Positions 56,697 through 64,000 of a DNA stretch of 64,000 bases are shown here, piece after piece; within the stretch, counting starts at the first letter, position 1; each line of letters begins with the position of its first letter. The translations under genes and the position numbers were made by a program. The notes beneath the pieces are model-generated. The model was not told where the DNA came from and searched no databases. It worked only from the letters and a program-made list of their open reading frames with translations. Source of the DNA: Pelagerythrobacter marensis (GTDB taxonomy: Bacteria > Pseudomonadota > Alphaproteobacteria > Sphingomonadales > Sphingomonadaceae). The stretch covers positions 1,861,001 to 1,925,000 of the forward strand of contig NZ_CP144918.1 in the NCBI RefSeq assembly GCF_036700095.1, read 5' to 3'.

Positions 56697-57809
56697 CTAT
56701 CCCCAGGGCGTGACCAGATATTTCTCGCCCGTCTTCATCGCGCGATAATCTGTCGCCGCGTCCTTCTCCAGCATCTGCTCCAGCGTCACCTCGCGCTTGT
56801 AGTGGCTGGCGAAAGTCGTGGTGAGATTGTCGAGCACGCGCTTGCGCATCCGGCCCACGGTTTCCGCGCCCGCCTGCGCGAGGAACGGGGTTAGCAGCCA
56901 GCCCGAGAGCGTCCAGCCGAAGCCGTAGCTGGGCGTCAGGATCGTCGGGCCGAGATCGAGCCGGCCGTAGATGAACATGCGCTTCTGCTGGTTGGAGCCG
57001 TAGCGCGAATATTCGCGCATCTTGCCCACGGCGACCCGCTCCATCGCCTTGAAACAGGCATCGACCGTCTTGCCGCCGCCGATCGGATCGAACCCGTAAT
57101 AGGCATCGGTCGCGTCGATCGCAGCGCAGAGCTGCTCCATGAAATCGTCGTCCGACGAGTTGACGACGTGTTTCGCGCCAAGCCCTTTCAGCAGGTCGAC
57201 CTGTTCCTGCTTGCGCACGATATTGACCAGCGCGATCCCGTCTTCCTGGCAGATGCGGTTGAGCATCTGGCCGAGGTTGGAGGCGGCGGCGGAATGGATG
57301 ATCGCCTTTTGCCCGTCCATCTTCGCATTCTCGACAAAGCCCAGGGCGGTCATCGGATTGACGAAAGCGCTCGCCCCGTCGCGCGCGGAGTTGTCGCCCA
57401 GCGGCAGACACATGGCGGCATCGGCGATGGCATATTGGGAGAAGGCCTGGCCCGGGACGCAGGCGACGCGCTGGCCGACGAGCGCCTGGGCCGCTTCCGA
57501 ATCGCCCGCCGCGACCACCGTGCCCGCGCCCTCGTTGCCGACCGGCAGGCGCTGCCCGTGGCGGCCCTTGGCGCCCGAGTTGAAGGGTTCGGGCATATGG
57601 GCGACGAGTTTGCCGGGCGAGAACTCCGCATTGTCGATGTCCGCCTGGCCGAACAGCAGCGCAAGGTCGCTCGGGTTGATCGGCGCGGCTTCCATCTTCA
57701 CCAGCACCTGGTTGCCGGTCGGGTCGGGAAACTGCGTTTCGGCGACTTCCACCGTCAGGGTGCCGTCGGCCGCGAGGGTGGTGAAAAGCTGCTTGCCGGC
57801 GGTGGTCAT
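56697..57809 (-). CDS. Zinc-binding-type quinone oxidoreductase/alcohol dehydrogenase family protein
   Basis: A 370-residue medium-chain dehydrogenase/reductase. It has the N-terminal GroES-like part (KMEAAPINPSDLALLFG, GNEGAGTVVAAG), and an NADPH-binding domain (IIHSAAASNLGQMLNRI, YYGFDPIGGGKT). No structural zinc cysteine cluster is visible, so it is closer to the quinone/enoyl reductase branch. Substrate unknown. The ATG at 57809 starts the family sequence; a 164-base gap precedes truA's end, with nothing recognised. Confidence 0.82.
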   Translation of the reverse strand: MTTAGKQLFTTLAADGTLTVEVAETQFPDPTGNQVLVKMEAAPINPSDLALLFGQADIDNAEFSPGKLVAHMPEPFNSGAKGRHGQRLPVGNEGAGTVVAAGDSEAAQALVGQRVACVPGQAFSQYAIADAAMCLPLGDNSARDGASAFVNPMTALGFVENAKMDGQKAIIHSAAASNLGQMLNRICQEDGIALVNIVRKQEQVDLLKGLGAKHVVNSSDDDFMEQLCAAIDATDAYYGFDPIGGGKTVDACFKAMERVAVGKMREYSRYGSNQQKRMFIYGRLDLGPTILTPSYGFGWTLSGWLLTPFLAQAGAETVGRMRKRVLDNLTTTFASHYKREVTLEQMLEKDAATDYRAMKTGEKYLVTPWG

Positions 57810-57973
57810 CGGTCGATTTCCTCTCTCTGGTTTTCGAGGCGGCTGCGCCAGCAGCTTCGCCTCCCCGGAACGAACGGTTGTGGTTTGCAACGCTCTCTAG
57901 CGACCTTCGGGGCAAGGTGCGAGACCGGATTTGACCATACCCGCGATACGAACGACGATCGGCCCGGAAGGGG

Positions 57974-58714
57974 TCAGGGATAGACCGCCCGCACGAAATA
58001 GAGCCCGCCGGGCGGAGCATTGAGGCCCAGCGCCTGGCGGTCGCGCGCGGCCAGCGCCTCGGCCACCTGCTCCTCCCGCCAGCGGCCCATGCCGACGAGC
58101 GCGAGGCAGCCGACCATCGAGCGGACCTGGTGGTGGAGAAAGCTGCGCGCCTCCGCCTCGATCAGCACGTCCTCGCCCGCGCGGCGGACGGCGAGGCGGT
58201 CGAGCGTCTTGACCGGGCTCGCCGCCTGACAGTGGACCGAGCGAAAAGTGGTGAAGTCGTGCCGCCCGACCAGCGCCTGCGCGGCGCGGTGCATGGCGTC
58301 GGCATCGAGCGGCTGCGGCACTTGCCACGCGCGATCCTTGTCGAGCGTGAGCGGCGCGCGGCGGTTGACGATCCGGTATTCGTAAGCGCGCCCGATGCAA
58401 CTGAAGCGCGCGTGCCAGTCGTCCGGCACGATCTCGCATCCGATCACCGCGATCGGATCGGGGCGGAGAAGCGCGTTCAGCGCCTCCATCAGCCGGAACG
58501 GCTCGAACGGCTTTTCGATGTCGACATGGCTGCGCATGGCGAGCGCGTGGACACCGGTATCGGTGCGGCCCGAGGAATGGAGCGTCGCGTGCTCGCCCGT
58601 CACCGCATGGACCGCGCGCTCGACCGCTTCCTGCACGCTCGGCCCGTGCGGCTGGCGCTGCAGGCCCATGAACGGCGTGCCGTCGAATTCGAGCGTGAGC
58701 GCGAAGCGGGTCAT
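57974..58714 (-). CDS. truA: tRNA pseudouridine synthase A
   Basis: TruA, 246 residues, makes pseudouridine at positions 38-40 of tRNA anticodon stems. Catalytic Asp in [11 protein letters not shown], plus [15 protein letters not shown]-type [15 protein letters not shown] and [12 protein letters not shown]. The ATG at 58714 is eleven bases after the hydrolase stop. The frame is open upstream but without family sequence. Confidence 0.96.
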   Translation of the reverse strand: MTRFALTLEFDGTPFMGLQRQPHGPSVQEAVERAVHAVTGEHATLHSSGRTDTGVHALAMRSHVDIEKPFEPFRLMEALNALLRPDPIAVIGCEIVPDDWHARFSCIGRAYEYRIVNRRAPLTLDKDRAWQVPQPLDADAMHRAAQALVGRHDFTTFRSVHCQAASPVKTLDRLAVRRAGEDVLIEAEARSFLHHQVRSMVGCLALVGMGRWREEQVAEALAARDRQALGLNAPPGGLYFVRAVYP

Positions 58715-58725
58715 GCCTTGCCGGG

Positions 58726-59763
58726 TCAGCGCGCCTCGGCGCGGGCGAGCGCTTCGAGCAGGCGCGGCTCGAACACCTCGGGCGCTTCGACTTGCGGCGA
58801 ATGGCCCAGATCGTCGAAAACGACGAGTTCGCCGTCGGGGAAGCGGCGCGCCGCTTCGGGCGCGAGGGCCGGGATTGCGCGAAGCCTCTGCTGCACGTCC
58901 GGCGGCGCCTGCCCTTTGCCGAAAGTGGTCGTGTCCAGCATCCCCACCATCAGCGTGACCGGCATGGTCAGACGCTCCAGATGCTGGGAGATCGGCTGGG
59001 TCAGGATCATCTCGCTGGTCTTGGCCTGGGCGTAAGCGACGGCATCGCCGCTGGCGTACTGGCCTGCGAGCATCCGCACCCAGCGGTCGTAGCGCGGCTT
59101 CCATTCGCCGTGGTAATATGTGTCGAGCTGGTACTGGCGGATATCGTCGTAACCCTTGGCCCGCTCCTGCTCGACCAGCTTCGACAGCGGCACGTAAGGC
59201 ACGCCTTCGGCCATCCGGTCGGTCAGCCCCAGCGGATTGATCAGCACGAGCTGGCGGACCGCGCCCGGATACATGTGCGCGAAATGCATCGCCAGCATGC
59301 CGCCGGTCGAATGGCCGATCACCGCGGCATCGGCGATCCCCTGCCGCTCCATCAGCGCGCGGGTGAAGGCCGCCATCATGGCGAACGTGTACTGCGCCTC
59401 GCGCGGCTTGGAGGATTTGCAGAACCCGATCTGGTCGGGAATCAGCACGCGGTAGCCGGCGGCGAGCAGCGCCTCGGCCGTGCCCTGCCAGGTCGCCCCG
59501 CAGAAGTTCTTGCCGTGCAGCAGCACGACGCTGCGGCCGTTGGGCTCGTCCGGGGCGACGTCCATGAAGGCCATCTGCGCCGCGGTATCGCCGAGCTGGA
59601 CCGGCATTGTCTCCACCGGCCACGGATATGCGAAATGTTCGAGATCGACGCCCAACTGCTGGACCGCAGGGGACGGGGCCTCCGGCTGCGCGGCGGCGGG
59701 GTGCGCCAGCGCGGCGAGGCCGATGGCGGCGGCAAGGATGCGGAGAAAGGGCGGTGTCTTCAT
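58726..59763 (-). CDS. Exported alpha/beta hydrolase
   Basis: A 345-residue hydrolase with a signal peptide (cleavage after AAA-Q near residue 25). The oxyanion region [13 protein letters not shown], nucleophile elbow GHSTGG and late histidine DLGHSPQ form the catalytic set. Substrate unknown. It lies between fmt and truA, which are often neighbours, so it may be a later insertion into that unit; the three genes are closely spaced. Confidence 0.88.
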   Translation of the reverse strand: MKTPPFLRILAAAIGLAALAHPAAAQPEAPSPAVQQLGVDLEHFAYPWPVETMPVQLGDTAAQMAFMDVAPDEPNGRSVVLLHGKNFCGATWQGTAEALLAAGYRVLIPDQIGFCKSSKPREAQYTFAMMAAFTRALMERQGIADAAVIGHSTGGMLAMHFAHMYPGAVRQLVLINPLGLTDRMAEGVPYVPLSKLVEQERAKGYDDIRQYQLDTYYHGEWKPRYDRWVRMLAGQYASGDAVAYAQAKTSEMILTQPISQHLERLTMPVTLMVGMLDTTTFGKGQAPPDVQQRLRAIPALAPEAARRFPDGELVVFDDLGHSPQVEAPEVFEPRLLEALARAEAR

Positions 59764-59797
59764 GGTCGTTCGGCTCCGGTATTGCGCGGCGTCGGGA

Positions 59798-60703
59798 TCA
59801 TTCCACCATCGTCCCTGATGGCACCGCCCTTCCGCGCAGGAAGGCCGCGACGTCCATCGCGGGCTTGCCGGCGCGCTGGATGCGGGTGGGGCGGAGCGCG
59901 GCGTAGCCGCAGGCGATGGTGAACTCGTCGTCGAGCGCCGTACCAGGCTTCCCCTCGCGCGCGACCACGTCGGCTTTCAGCACTTTGATCCGCTCGCCGC
60001 CGAGGGTGAACCAGGCGCCGGGGGAGGGGGCCATGGCGCGGATCTGGCGCTCGATCGCCTCGGCATCGTTCGTCCAGTCGATCCGCGCTTCGGCCTTGTC
60101 GATCTTGGGCGCGTGACTCGCCTGCCGATCGTCCTGCGGCACGGGCTGGAGCGCAGGAAGATCGATCAGCGTGCCGACCATCAGCTGCGCGCCGATCTCG
60201 GCCAGTTCCTCGGTCAGCTCGCCCGCGGTCTTGTCGTCGACCGGGGTGCGCGCGGTGGCGAGCATCGGGCCGGTGTCGAGCCCGGCCTCCATCTGCATGA
60301 TCGTGATCCCGGTCACTGCGTCGCCCGCCAGGATCGCGCGCTGGATCGGCGCCGCGCCGCGCCACTTGGGCAGCAGGCTGGCGTGAATGTTGAGGCAGCC
60401 GTAAGTCGGCACGTCGAGCACCGCCTGCGGCAGGATCAGGCCATAGGCGGCGACGACCGCCACATCGGGTTCGAACGCCGCGAACTCCGCCTGGGCCTCC
60501 GCCGATTTCAGCGACGCGGGGTAGCGCACGGGAATGTCGCGCACTTCCGCCTCGCGCTGGACGGGCGAGGGCTGGAGCTTCTTGCCCCGGCCCGCGGGGC
60601 GCGGCGGCTGGGTATAGGCCGCGACCAGCGTGTGCCCCGCGTCCGCCAGCGCTGCCAGCGCCGGCACGGCGAATTCGGGCGTTCCCATGAAGACGATGCG
60701 CAT
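59798..60703 (-). CDS. fmt: Methionyl-tRNA formyltransferase
   Basis: Fmt, 301 residues, formylates initiator Met-tRNA. Motifs [14 protein letters not shown] at the start, [20 protein letters not shown] (active Asn/His), and [11 protein letters not shown]. The ATG at 60703 is 52 bases from the divergent recR start. It is functionally linked to def, encoded about 0.8 kb away on the other strand. Confidence 0.97.
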   Translation of the reverse strand: MRIVFMGTPEFAVPALAALADAGHTLVAAYTQPPRPAGRGKKLQPSPVQREAEVRDIPVRYPASLKSAEAQAEFAAFEPDVAVVAAYGLILPQAVLDVPTYGCLNIHASLLPKWRGAAPIQRAILAGDAVTGITIMQMEAGLDTGPMLATARTPVDDKTAGELTEELAEIGAQLMVGTLIDLPALQPVPQDDRQASHAPKIDKAEARIDWTNDAEAIERQIRAMAPSPGAWFTLGGERIKVLKADVVAREGKPGTALDDEFTIACGYAALRPTRIQRAGKPAMDVAAFLRGRAVPSGTMVE

Positions 60704-60755
60704 AAGCCCGGCGGCCACCTTTCGTTGCGGGAGCGCAGGCCCTATCTCCCCCCTC

Positions 60756-61352
60756 ATGGCATCGCAAGAGATCGAGAACCTCGCATCGGCGCTCGCGCGG
60801 CTGCCCGGGCTCGGGCCGCGCTCCGCCCGCCGTGCGGTGCTGTGGCTGGTCAAGCGGCGCGAGACGGCGCTCGACCAGTTGCTCGGCGCGATGGCCGAGG
60901 TGCGCGACAAGCTGGTCGAATGCCCGGTGTGCGGCAATATCGACACCCGGGCGCCGTGCGGCATCTGCGCCGATCACCGGCGCGATGCGCGCGCGATCTG
61001 CGTGGTGGAGGATGTGTCCGACCTCTGGGCGCTCGATCGGGCGAAGCTGTTCACCGGCAAATACCATGTGCTCGGCGGGCGGCTCTCGGCGCTCGACGGG
61101 GTGCGGCCGGAGGACCTGACGATCGGCGCGCTGCTCGAACGGGTGCGCGATGGCGGGGTGGACGAGATCGTTCTGGCGATGAACGCCACGCTGGAGGGGC
61201 AGACGACCGCGCACTACATCGCCGAACGGCTGGAGGACCTGCCGGTGCGCGTGACCCAGCTTGCGCACGGCCTGCCGGTGGGCGGCGAGCTGGACTACCT
61301 CGACGAAGGCACGCTGGCCCAGGCGCTGCGGGCGCGAAGGCCGGTGGGGTAA
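60756..61352 (+). CDS. recR: Recombination protein RecR
   Basis: RecR, 198 residues, acts with RecF/RecO in loading RecA at gaps. Helix-hairpin-helix [16 protein letters not shown] (residue 13), zinc finger [16 protein letters not shown] (near 56), and a Toprim domain [11 protein letters not shown]. Start ATG 60756. Followed by a 170-base gap with REP-like palindromes. Confidence 0.96.
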   Translation: MASQEIENLASALARLPGLGPRSARRAVLWLVKRRETALDQLLGAMAEVRDKLVECPVCGNIDTRAPCGICADHRRDARAICVVEDVSDLWALDRAKLFTGKYHVLGGRLSALDGVRPEDLTIGALLERVRDGGVDEIVLAMNATLEGQTTAHYIAERLEDLPVRVTQLAHGLPVGGELDYLDEGTLAQALRARRPVG

Positions 61353-61374
61353 TGTAGCGTAGCATAACAAAGCA

Positions 61375-61485
61375 TGAGTCCCAGCGAAGGCTGGGACCTC
61401 AGGCCGCTGGCGCTCCCTGGGTTGTTTCGAGCCGGCGCTCCCCGAGCGGCCTGAGACCCCAGCCTTCGCTGGGGCTCGGAAAGCT
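61375..61485. repeat. REP-like palindromes between recR and def
   Basis: Two facing units, about 61378-61412 (GTCCCAGC/GCTGGGAC, CTCAGGCCGCTGG) and 61448-61479 (GAGCGGCCTGAG, CCCCAGC/GCTGGGG). They are the same family as those around the two RNA elements, but no RNA element is present here. Confidence 0.8.
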
Positions 61486-61523
61486 CACTTGTCGATTGCG
61501 GCGCCGCATACTATTTTACCCCC

Positions 61524-62090
61524 ATGGCAATCCGCGAAATTCTCGAAGTGCCGGATCCCCGGCTCAAGGTCGTGTCCGAACCGGTCACCGCGTTCGACGA
61601 CGAGCTGAAGACGCTCGTCGAGGACATGTTCGATTCCATGTATGCCGCGAACGGCATCGGCCTCGCCGCGATTCAGATCGGCGTGCCCAAGCGCGTGCTG
61701 GTGATCGACCTCCAGCCCGAAGACCCGGATGCCGAGCCCGAAGTGTGCGACCACGGCGGGCATCAGCATACGCACCAGCCGACGAAGAACGAGCCGCGGA
61801 TTTTCGTGAACCCGGAAATTCTCGACCCGGCGGACGAACTGGCGACTTATCAGGAAGGGTGCCTCTCGGTCCCCGACATCTATGCCGACGTCGACCGCCC
61901 GGCGACCTGCCGCGTGCGCTGGCAGGATCTGGAGGGGAACGTCCACGAAGAGCAGATGGAGGGCCTGATGGCGACCTGCATCCAGCACGAGATGGACCAC
62001 CTCGAAGGCATTCTCTTCATCGACCATCTCAGCCGGCTGAAGCGGCAGATGGCGCTCAAGAAGCTGCAGAAGCTGCGCCAGGCGGCGTGA
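61524..62090 (+). CDS. def: Peptide deformylase
   Basis: Def, 188 residues, removes the formyl group from new proteins. Motif I GIGLAAIQIG, motif II EGCLSVP (metal Cys) and motif III HEMDHLEGILF (metal histidines) are intact. Between strands an acidic and His-rich loop (PEVCDHGGHQHTHQP, residues about 73-87) is longer than in E. coli. It complements fmt encoded nearby. Confidence 0.96.
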   Translation: MAIREILEVPDPRLKVVSEPVTAFDDELKTLVEDMFDSMYAANGIGLAAIQIGVPKRVLVIDLQPEDPDAEPEVCDHGGHQHTHQPTKNEPRIFVNPEILDPADELATYQEGCLSVPDIYADVDRPATCRVRWQDLEGNVHEEQMEGLMATCIQHEMDHLEGILFIDHLSRLKRQMALKKLQKLRQAA

Positions 62091-62130
62091 CGCCGCCGCC
62101 AATGGCGGAAAACTCGCCGGGCCATCTGGC

Positions 62131-62145
62131 GTTCCGTTTCCGTTC
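62131..62145 (+). promoter_or_regulatory. SOS box upstream of rmuC
   Basis: GTTC-CGTTTCC-GTTC, an exact match to the alphaproteobacterial LexA site, 17 bases before the rmuC ATG. A DNA-repair gene downstream makes LexA control plausible. Confidence 0.75.
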
Positions 62146-62161
62146 CGCCTAGCGTGGTGGG

Positions 62162-63574
62162 ATGGATTCCGTGGTTCTTATCCCTGTCGTACTGATTCTC
62201 GGCCTGGCGCTCGGCGCATTGGCCGGGTGGTTTGCCGGCGCGCGCCCGATTGCCGAATGGAAGGCGCGCCACGAGGAGCGCGATGCGGAGGCGAAGCGGC
62301 TGGCGGACAAGATCGCGGCGATGACGCCCGAACTCGCCACGATGAGCGAGCGGGCCGCCCGCGCCGACGCGCTGGCCGAGCAGCTCGACCGCGCGCGCGA
62401 GGAAAACGCCGCCTTCCGGGCGGAGCGCGCCGGGTTCGAGGAACAGAAGCGCCTGCTGGAGGAATCGCGCGAGAAGCTGCTGAAGGAATTCGAGAATACC
62501 GGCGCCAAAGTGCTCGGCGCGGCGCAGGAACGCTTCCTCGCCAGCGCGACCGAGCGCTTCGGCCATTCGGAGAAAGCCAGCAAGGCGGCGCTCGCCAGCC
62601 TGCTGCAACCGGTGGGCGAACGGCTGAAGAAATACGAAGAGCAGGTCGCCGCGCTGGAAGAAAAGCGCACCGATGCCTTCGCGCGCCTCCACCAGCAGAT
62701 CACGGAGATGCAGCGCGGGCAGGAAGAGGTCCGGCGCGAGGCGCAGCGGCTGGGCAATTCGCTGACCAACGCGCCCAAGGCCCGCGGCCGCTGGGGCGAG
62801 CGGGCGCTTCAGAATGTCCTCGAACAATGCGGGCTGAGCGAACACACCGATTTCGATCTGGAACATTCGCTGGATACCGAAGAAGGCCGCCTGCGCCCCG
62901 ACGCGATCGTGCGCGTGCCGGGGCAAAAGAAGCTGGTGATCGACGCCAAGGTGTCGCTCAATGCCTATCAGGCCGCGTTCGAAGCCGACGACGAGGACGA
63001 GCGCCGGCGGCACCTCGACCTTCATGCCAAATCGATGCGCGGCCATGTCCAGGCGCTCGGCGCCAAGAGTTACCAGAGCCAGTTCGAGGAAGCGCCCGAT
63101 TACGTGGTCATGTTCGTGCCGGGCGAACATTTCGTCGCCGCGGCGCTGGAGCACGACCCGGAACTGTGGGACTTCGCCTTCCGCAACAAGGTTTTGCTGG
63201 CAACGCCGACCAACCTCGTCGCCATCGCGCGCACGGTGGCGCAAGTCTGGCGGCAGGACACCATCGCGCGCGAGGCGATCGCGATCGGCAAGGCGGGGGC
63301 CGAACTCTACGACCGGCTCGCTGTCGCCGCAGAGCATATGAAGCGGGTTGGCGGCGGGCTGGAAACCGCGGTCAACAACTACAACAAGTTCGTCGGCAGT
63401 TTCGAACGCAACGTGCTTTCCGCCGGTCGCCGGCTCAGGGACAAGGGGATCGAGATCGGCAAGCGCGAGATCGATGAGATCCCGCTGGTGGAAAGCGCCC
63501 CCCGTTATACCGCGGACGATGCCGAGGGGGAGGAGTCGCGTTCGCTGCCTTCGCTTGACAAAGGCGGGGATTGA
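62162..63574 (+). CDS. rmuC: DNA recombination protein RmuC
   Basis: RmuC, 470 residues. An N-terminal membrane helix (5-25) is followed by a coiled coil (about 30-200) and the RmuC domain (about 205-400), with GRWGERALQNVLEQCGL, KKLVIDAKVSLNAYQ and VVMFVPGEHFVAAAL of the restriction-endonuclease-like fold. In E. coli RmuC limits inversion at short repeats. An SOS box lies upstream. The start at 62162 is chosen because it begins the membrane anchor. Confidence 0.94.
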   Translation: MDSVVLIPVVLILGLALGALAGWFAGARPIAEWKARHEERDAEAKRLADKIAAMTPELATMSERAARADALAEQLDRAREENAAFRAERAGFEEQKRLLEESREKLLKEFENTGAKVLGAAQERFLASATERFGHSEKASKAALASLLQPVGERLKKYEEQVAALEEKRTDAFARLHQQITEMQRGQEEVRREAQRLGNSLTNAPKARGRWGERALQNVLEQCGLSEHTDFDLEHSLDTEEGRLRPDAIVRVPGQKKLVIDAKVSLNAYQAAFEADDEDERRRHLDLHAKSMRGHVQALGAKSYQSQFEEAPDYVVMFVPGEHFVAAALEHDPELWDFAFRNKVLLATPTNLVAIARTVAQVWRQDTIAREAIAIGKAGAELYDRLAVAAEHMKRVGGGLETAVNNYNKFVGSFERNVLSAGRRLRDKGIEIGKREIDEIPLVESAPRYTADDAEGEESRSLPSLDKGGD

Positions 63575-63590
63575 CGCGGAAGAACCGCCG

Positions 63591-64000
63591 ATGCGTGCCG
63601 CCCCGATCGTTCCCGCCCTGTTGCTCGCTCTTGCGCTCGCCGCTTGCGGCGAAGGCCGTGCGCCATCGGAAGAGCTGCGCGACGCGACCGAGCGGCTGGT
63701 GCAGGAAGCGGCGGGCGCGGCGACGCCCCCGCCTGCCGGCGGCCCCTATGCGCCGCGCGACGAGTGTGCCGGGCTTCCCGGCGGGGATGCCTTTCGCCGC
63801 GATCTGGCCCGGGCGGTGGAAGCGCGCGATGTCGATGCCATGCTCGCGCTTGCCGCGCCCGACATCAAGCTCGACTTCGGCGGCGGGGCGGGTGCGGAAC
63901 AGTTGCGCAAGCGGCTGGAGCAGCCCGAATCGCCGCTATGGCAGGAACTGGCCGCTTTGCTTCGCCTCGGCTGCGCCGCTCAGGGGCAGGCGGGCATGAC
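63591..64000 (+). CDS. Lipoprotein of unknown function, 5' part
   Basis: The frame opens with ATG at 63591 and runs off the window end (about 136 codons seen). The N-terminus MRAAPIVPALLLALALAAC is a lipoprotein signal with lipobox LAAC (Cys19). The following region is Ala/Glu-rich with one possible disulfide pair (DECAGL and RLGCAA). An overlapping frame starting at 63571 is not plausible as a gene because it lacks this signal. No family recognised. Confidence 0.75.
   Translation, partial: MRAAPIVPALLLALALAACGEGRAPSEELRDATERLVQEAAGAATPPPAGGPYAPRDECAGLPGGDAFRRDLARAVEARDVDAMLALAAPDIKLDFGGGAGAEQLRKRLEQPESPLWQELAALLRLGCAAQGQAGM

Noticed and set aside
63571-63999. Frame starting at 63571 overlapping the rmuC stop
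   Set aside because: The alternative frame from 63591 has a proper lipoprotein signal and lipobox, while this one is Arg/Pro/Ser-rich without features.

Overview
The window is high-GC, densely packed chromosomal DNA from an alphaproteobacterium, almost certainly Sphingomonadales and most likely an Erythrobacteraceae-type marine or freshwater heterotroph. This placement is inferred from several things: the gene order nuoM-nuoN-birA-coaX-rnj-DUF1467, a serC leader RNA ahead of serC-serA-hisZ-purA, the split three-gene pntAA-pntAB-pntB transhydrogenase, alphaproteobacterial SOS boxes (GTTC-N7-GTTC), a tiny cytochrome oxidase subunit IV protein, and many GC-rich palindromic repeats between genes. 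No transposase, integrase, phage gene, CRISPR array or rRNA was found. Two tRNA genes are present (Thr-TGT and Val-TAC).

Layout. 1-5875: end of the complex I operon, then biotin ligase, pantothenate kinase, RNase J and a small membrane protein. 5864-12541: a minus-strand giant coiled-coil membrane protein, then a plus-strand cluster of an Hpt-like protein, two unknown proteins and a histidine-kinase-like protein; both phosphotransfer proteins lack the phospho-accepting histidine. 12542-13398: a gene-free stretch holding the first copy of a conserved ~0.5 kb element. 13399-24354: gltA, gltX, comEC, lexA, moeA, moaC, trpC, an SDR and an NtrC-like regulator with an altered GAFTGA loop. 24522-30445: cytochrome oxidase IV, the pnt operon (interrupted by a DUF559 gene) and a beta-helix/diheme cytochrome pair. 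30549-38021: amino-acid racemase, dGTPase, ABA4-like protein, methyltransferase, small envelope proteins, queF and fumC. 38203-42146: tRNA-Thr, a DUF429-like protein, rarA, and a PadR/DUF2218 pair. 42148-49988: glycosyltransferase, serC-serA-hisZ-purA and a MarR-like regulator with a possible SOS box. 49989-50972: the second copy of the conserved element. 50973-64000: siroheme dehydrogenase, lysA, argH, a TlpA-like lipoprotein, tRNA-Val, asparaginase, an oxidoreductase, truA, a hydrolase, fmt, recR, def, rmuC and a truncated lipoprotein gene.

Most genes are housekeeping: respiration, cofactors, amino acids, tRNA modification, DNA repair. The most unusual signal is the duplicated element at about 12714-13220 and 50297-50810. 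It has a TTGACA-17-TATAGG promoter containing a palindromic operator, then roughly 480 bases that are nearly identical in the two copies. No common reading frame survives between the copies, and several stems including a possible pseudoknot are conserved. It is best explained as an undescribed, repressor-controlled structured RNA present in more than one copy. A second point of interest is a small LexA regulon: perfect GTTC-N7-GTTC boxes lie ahead of lexA, rmuC and the MarR-like regulator.
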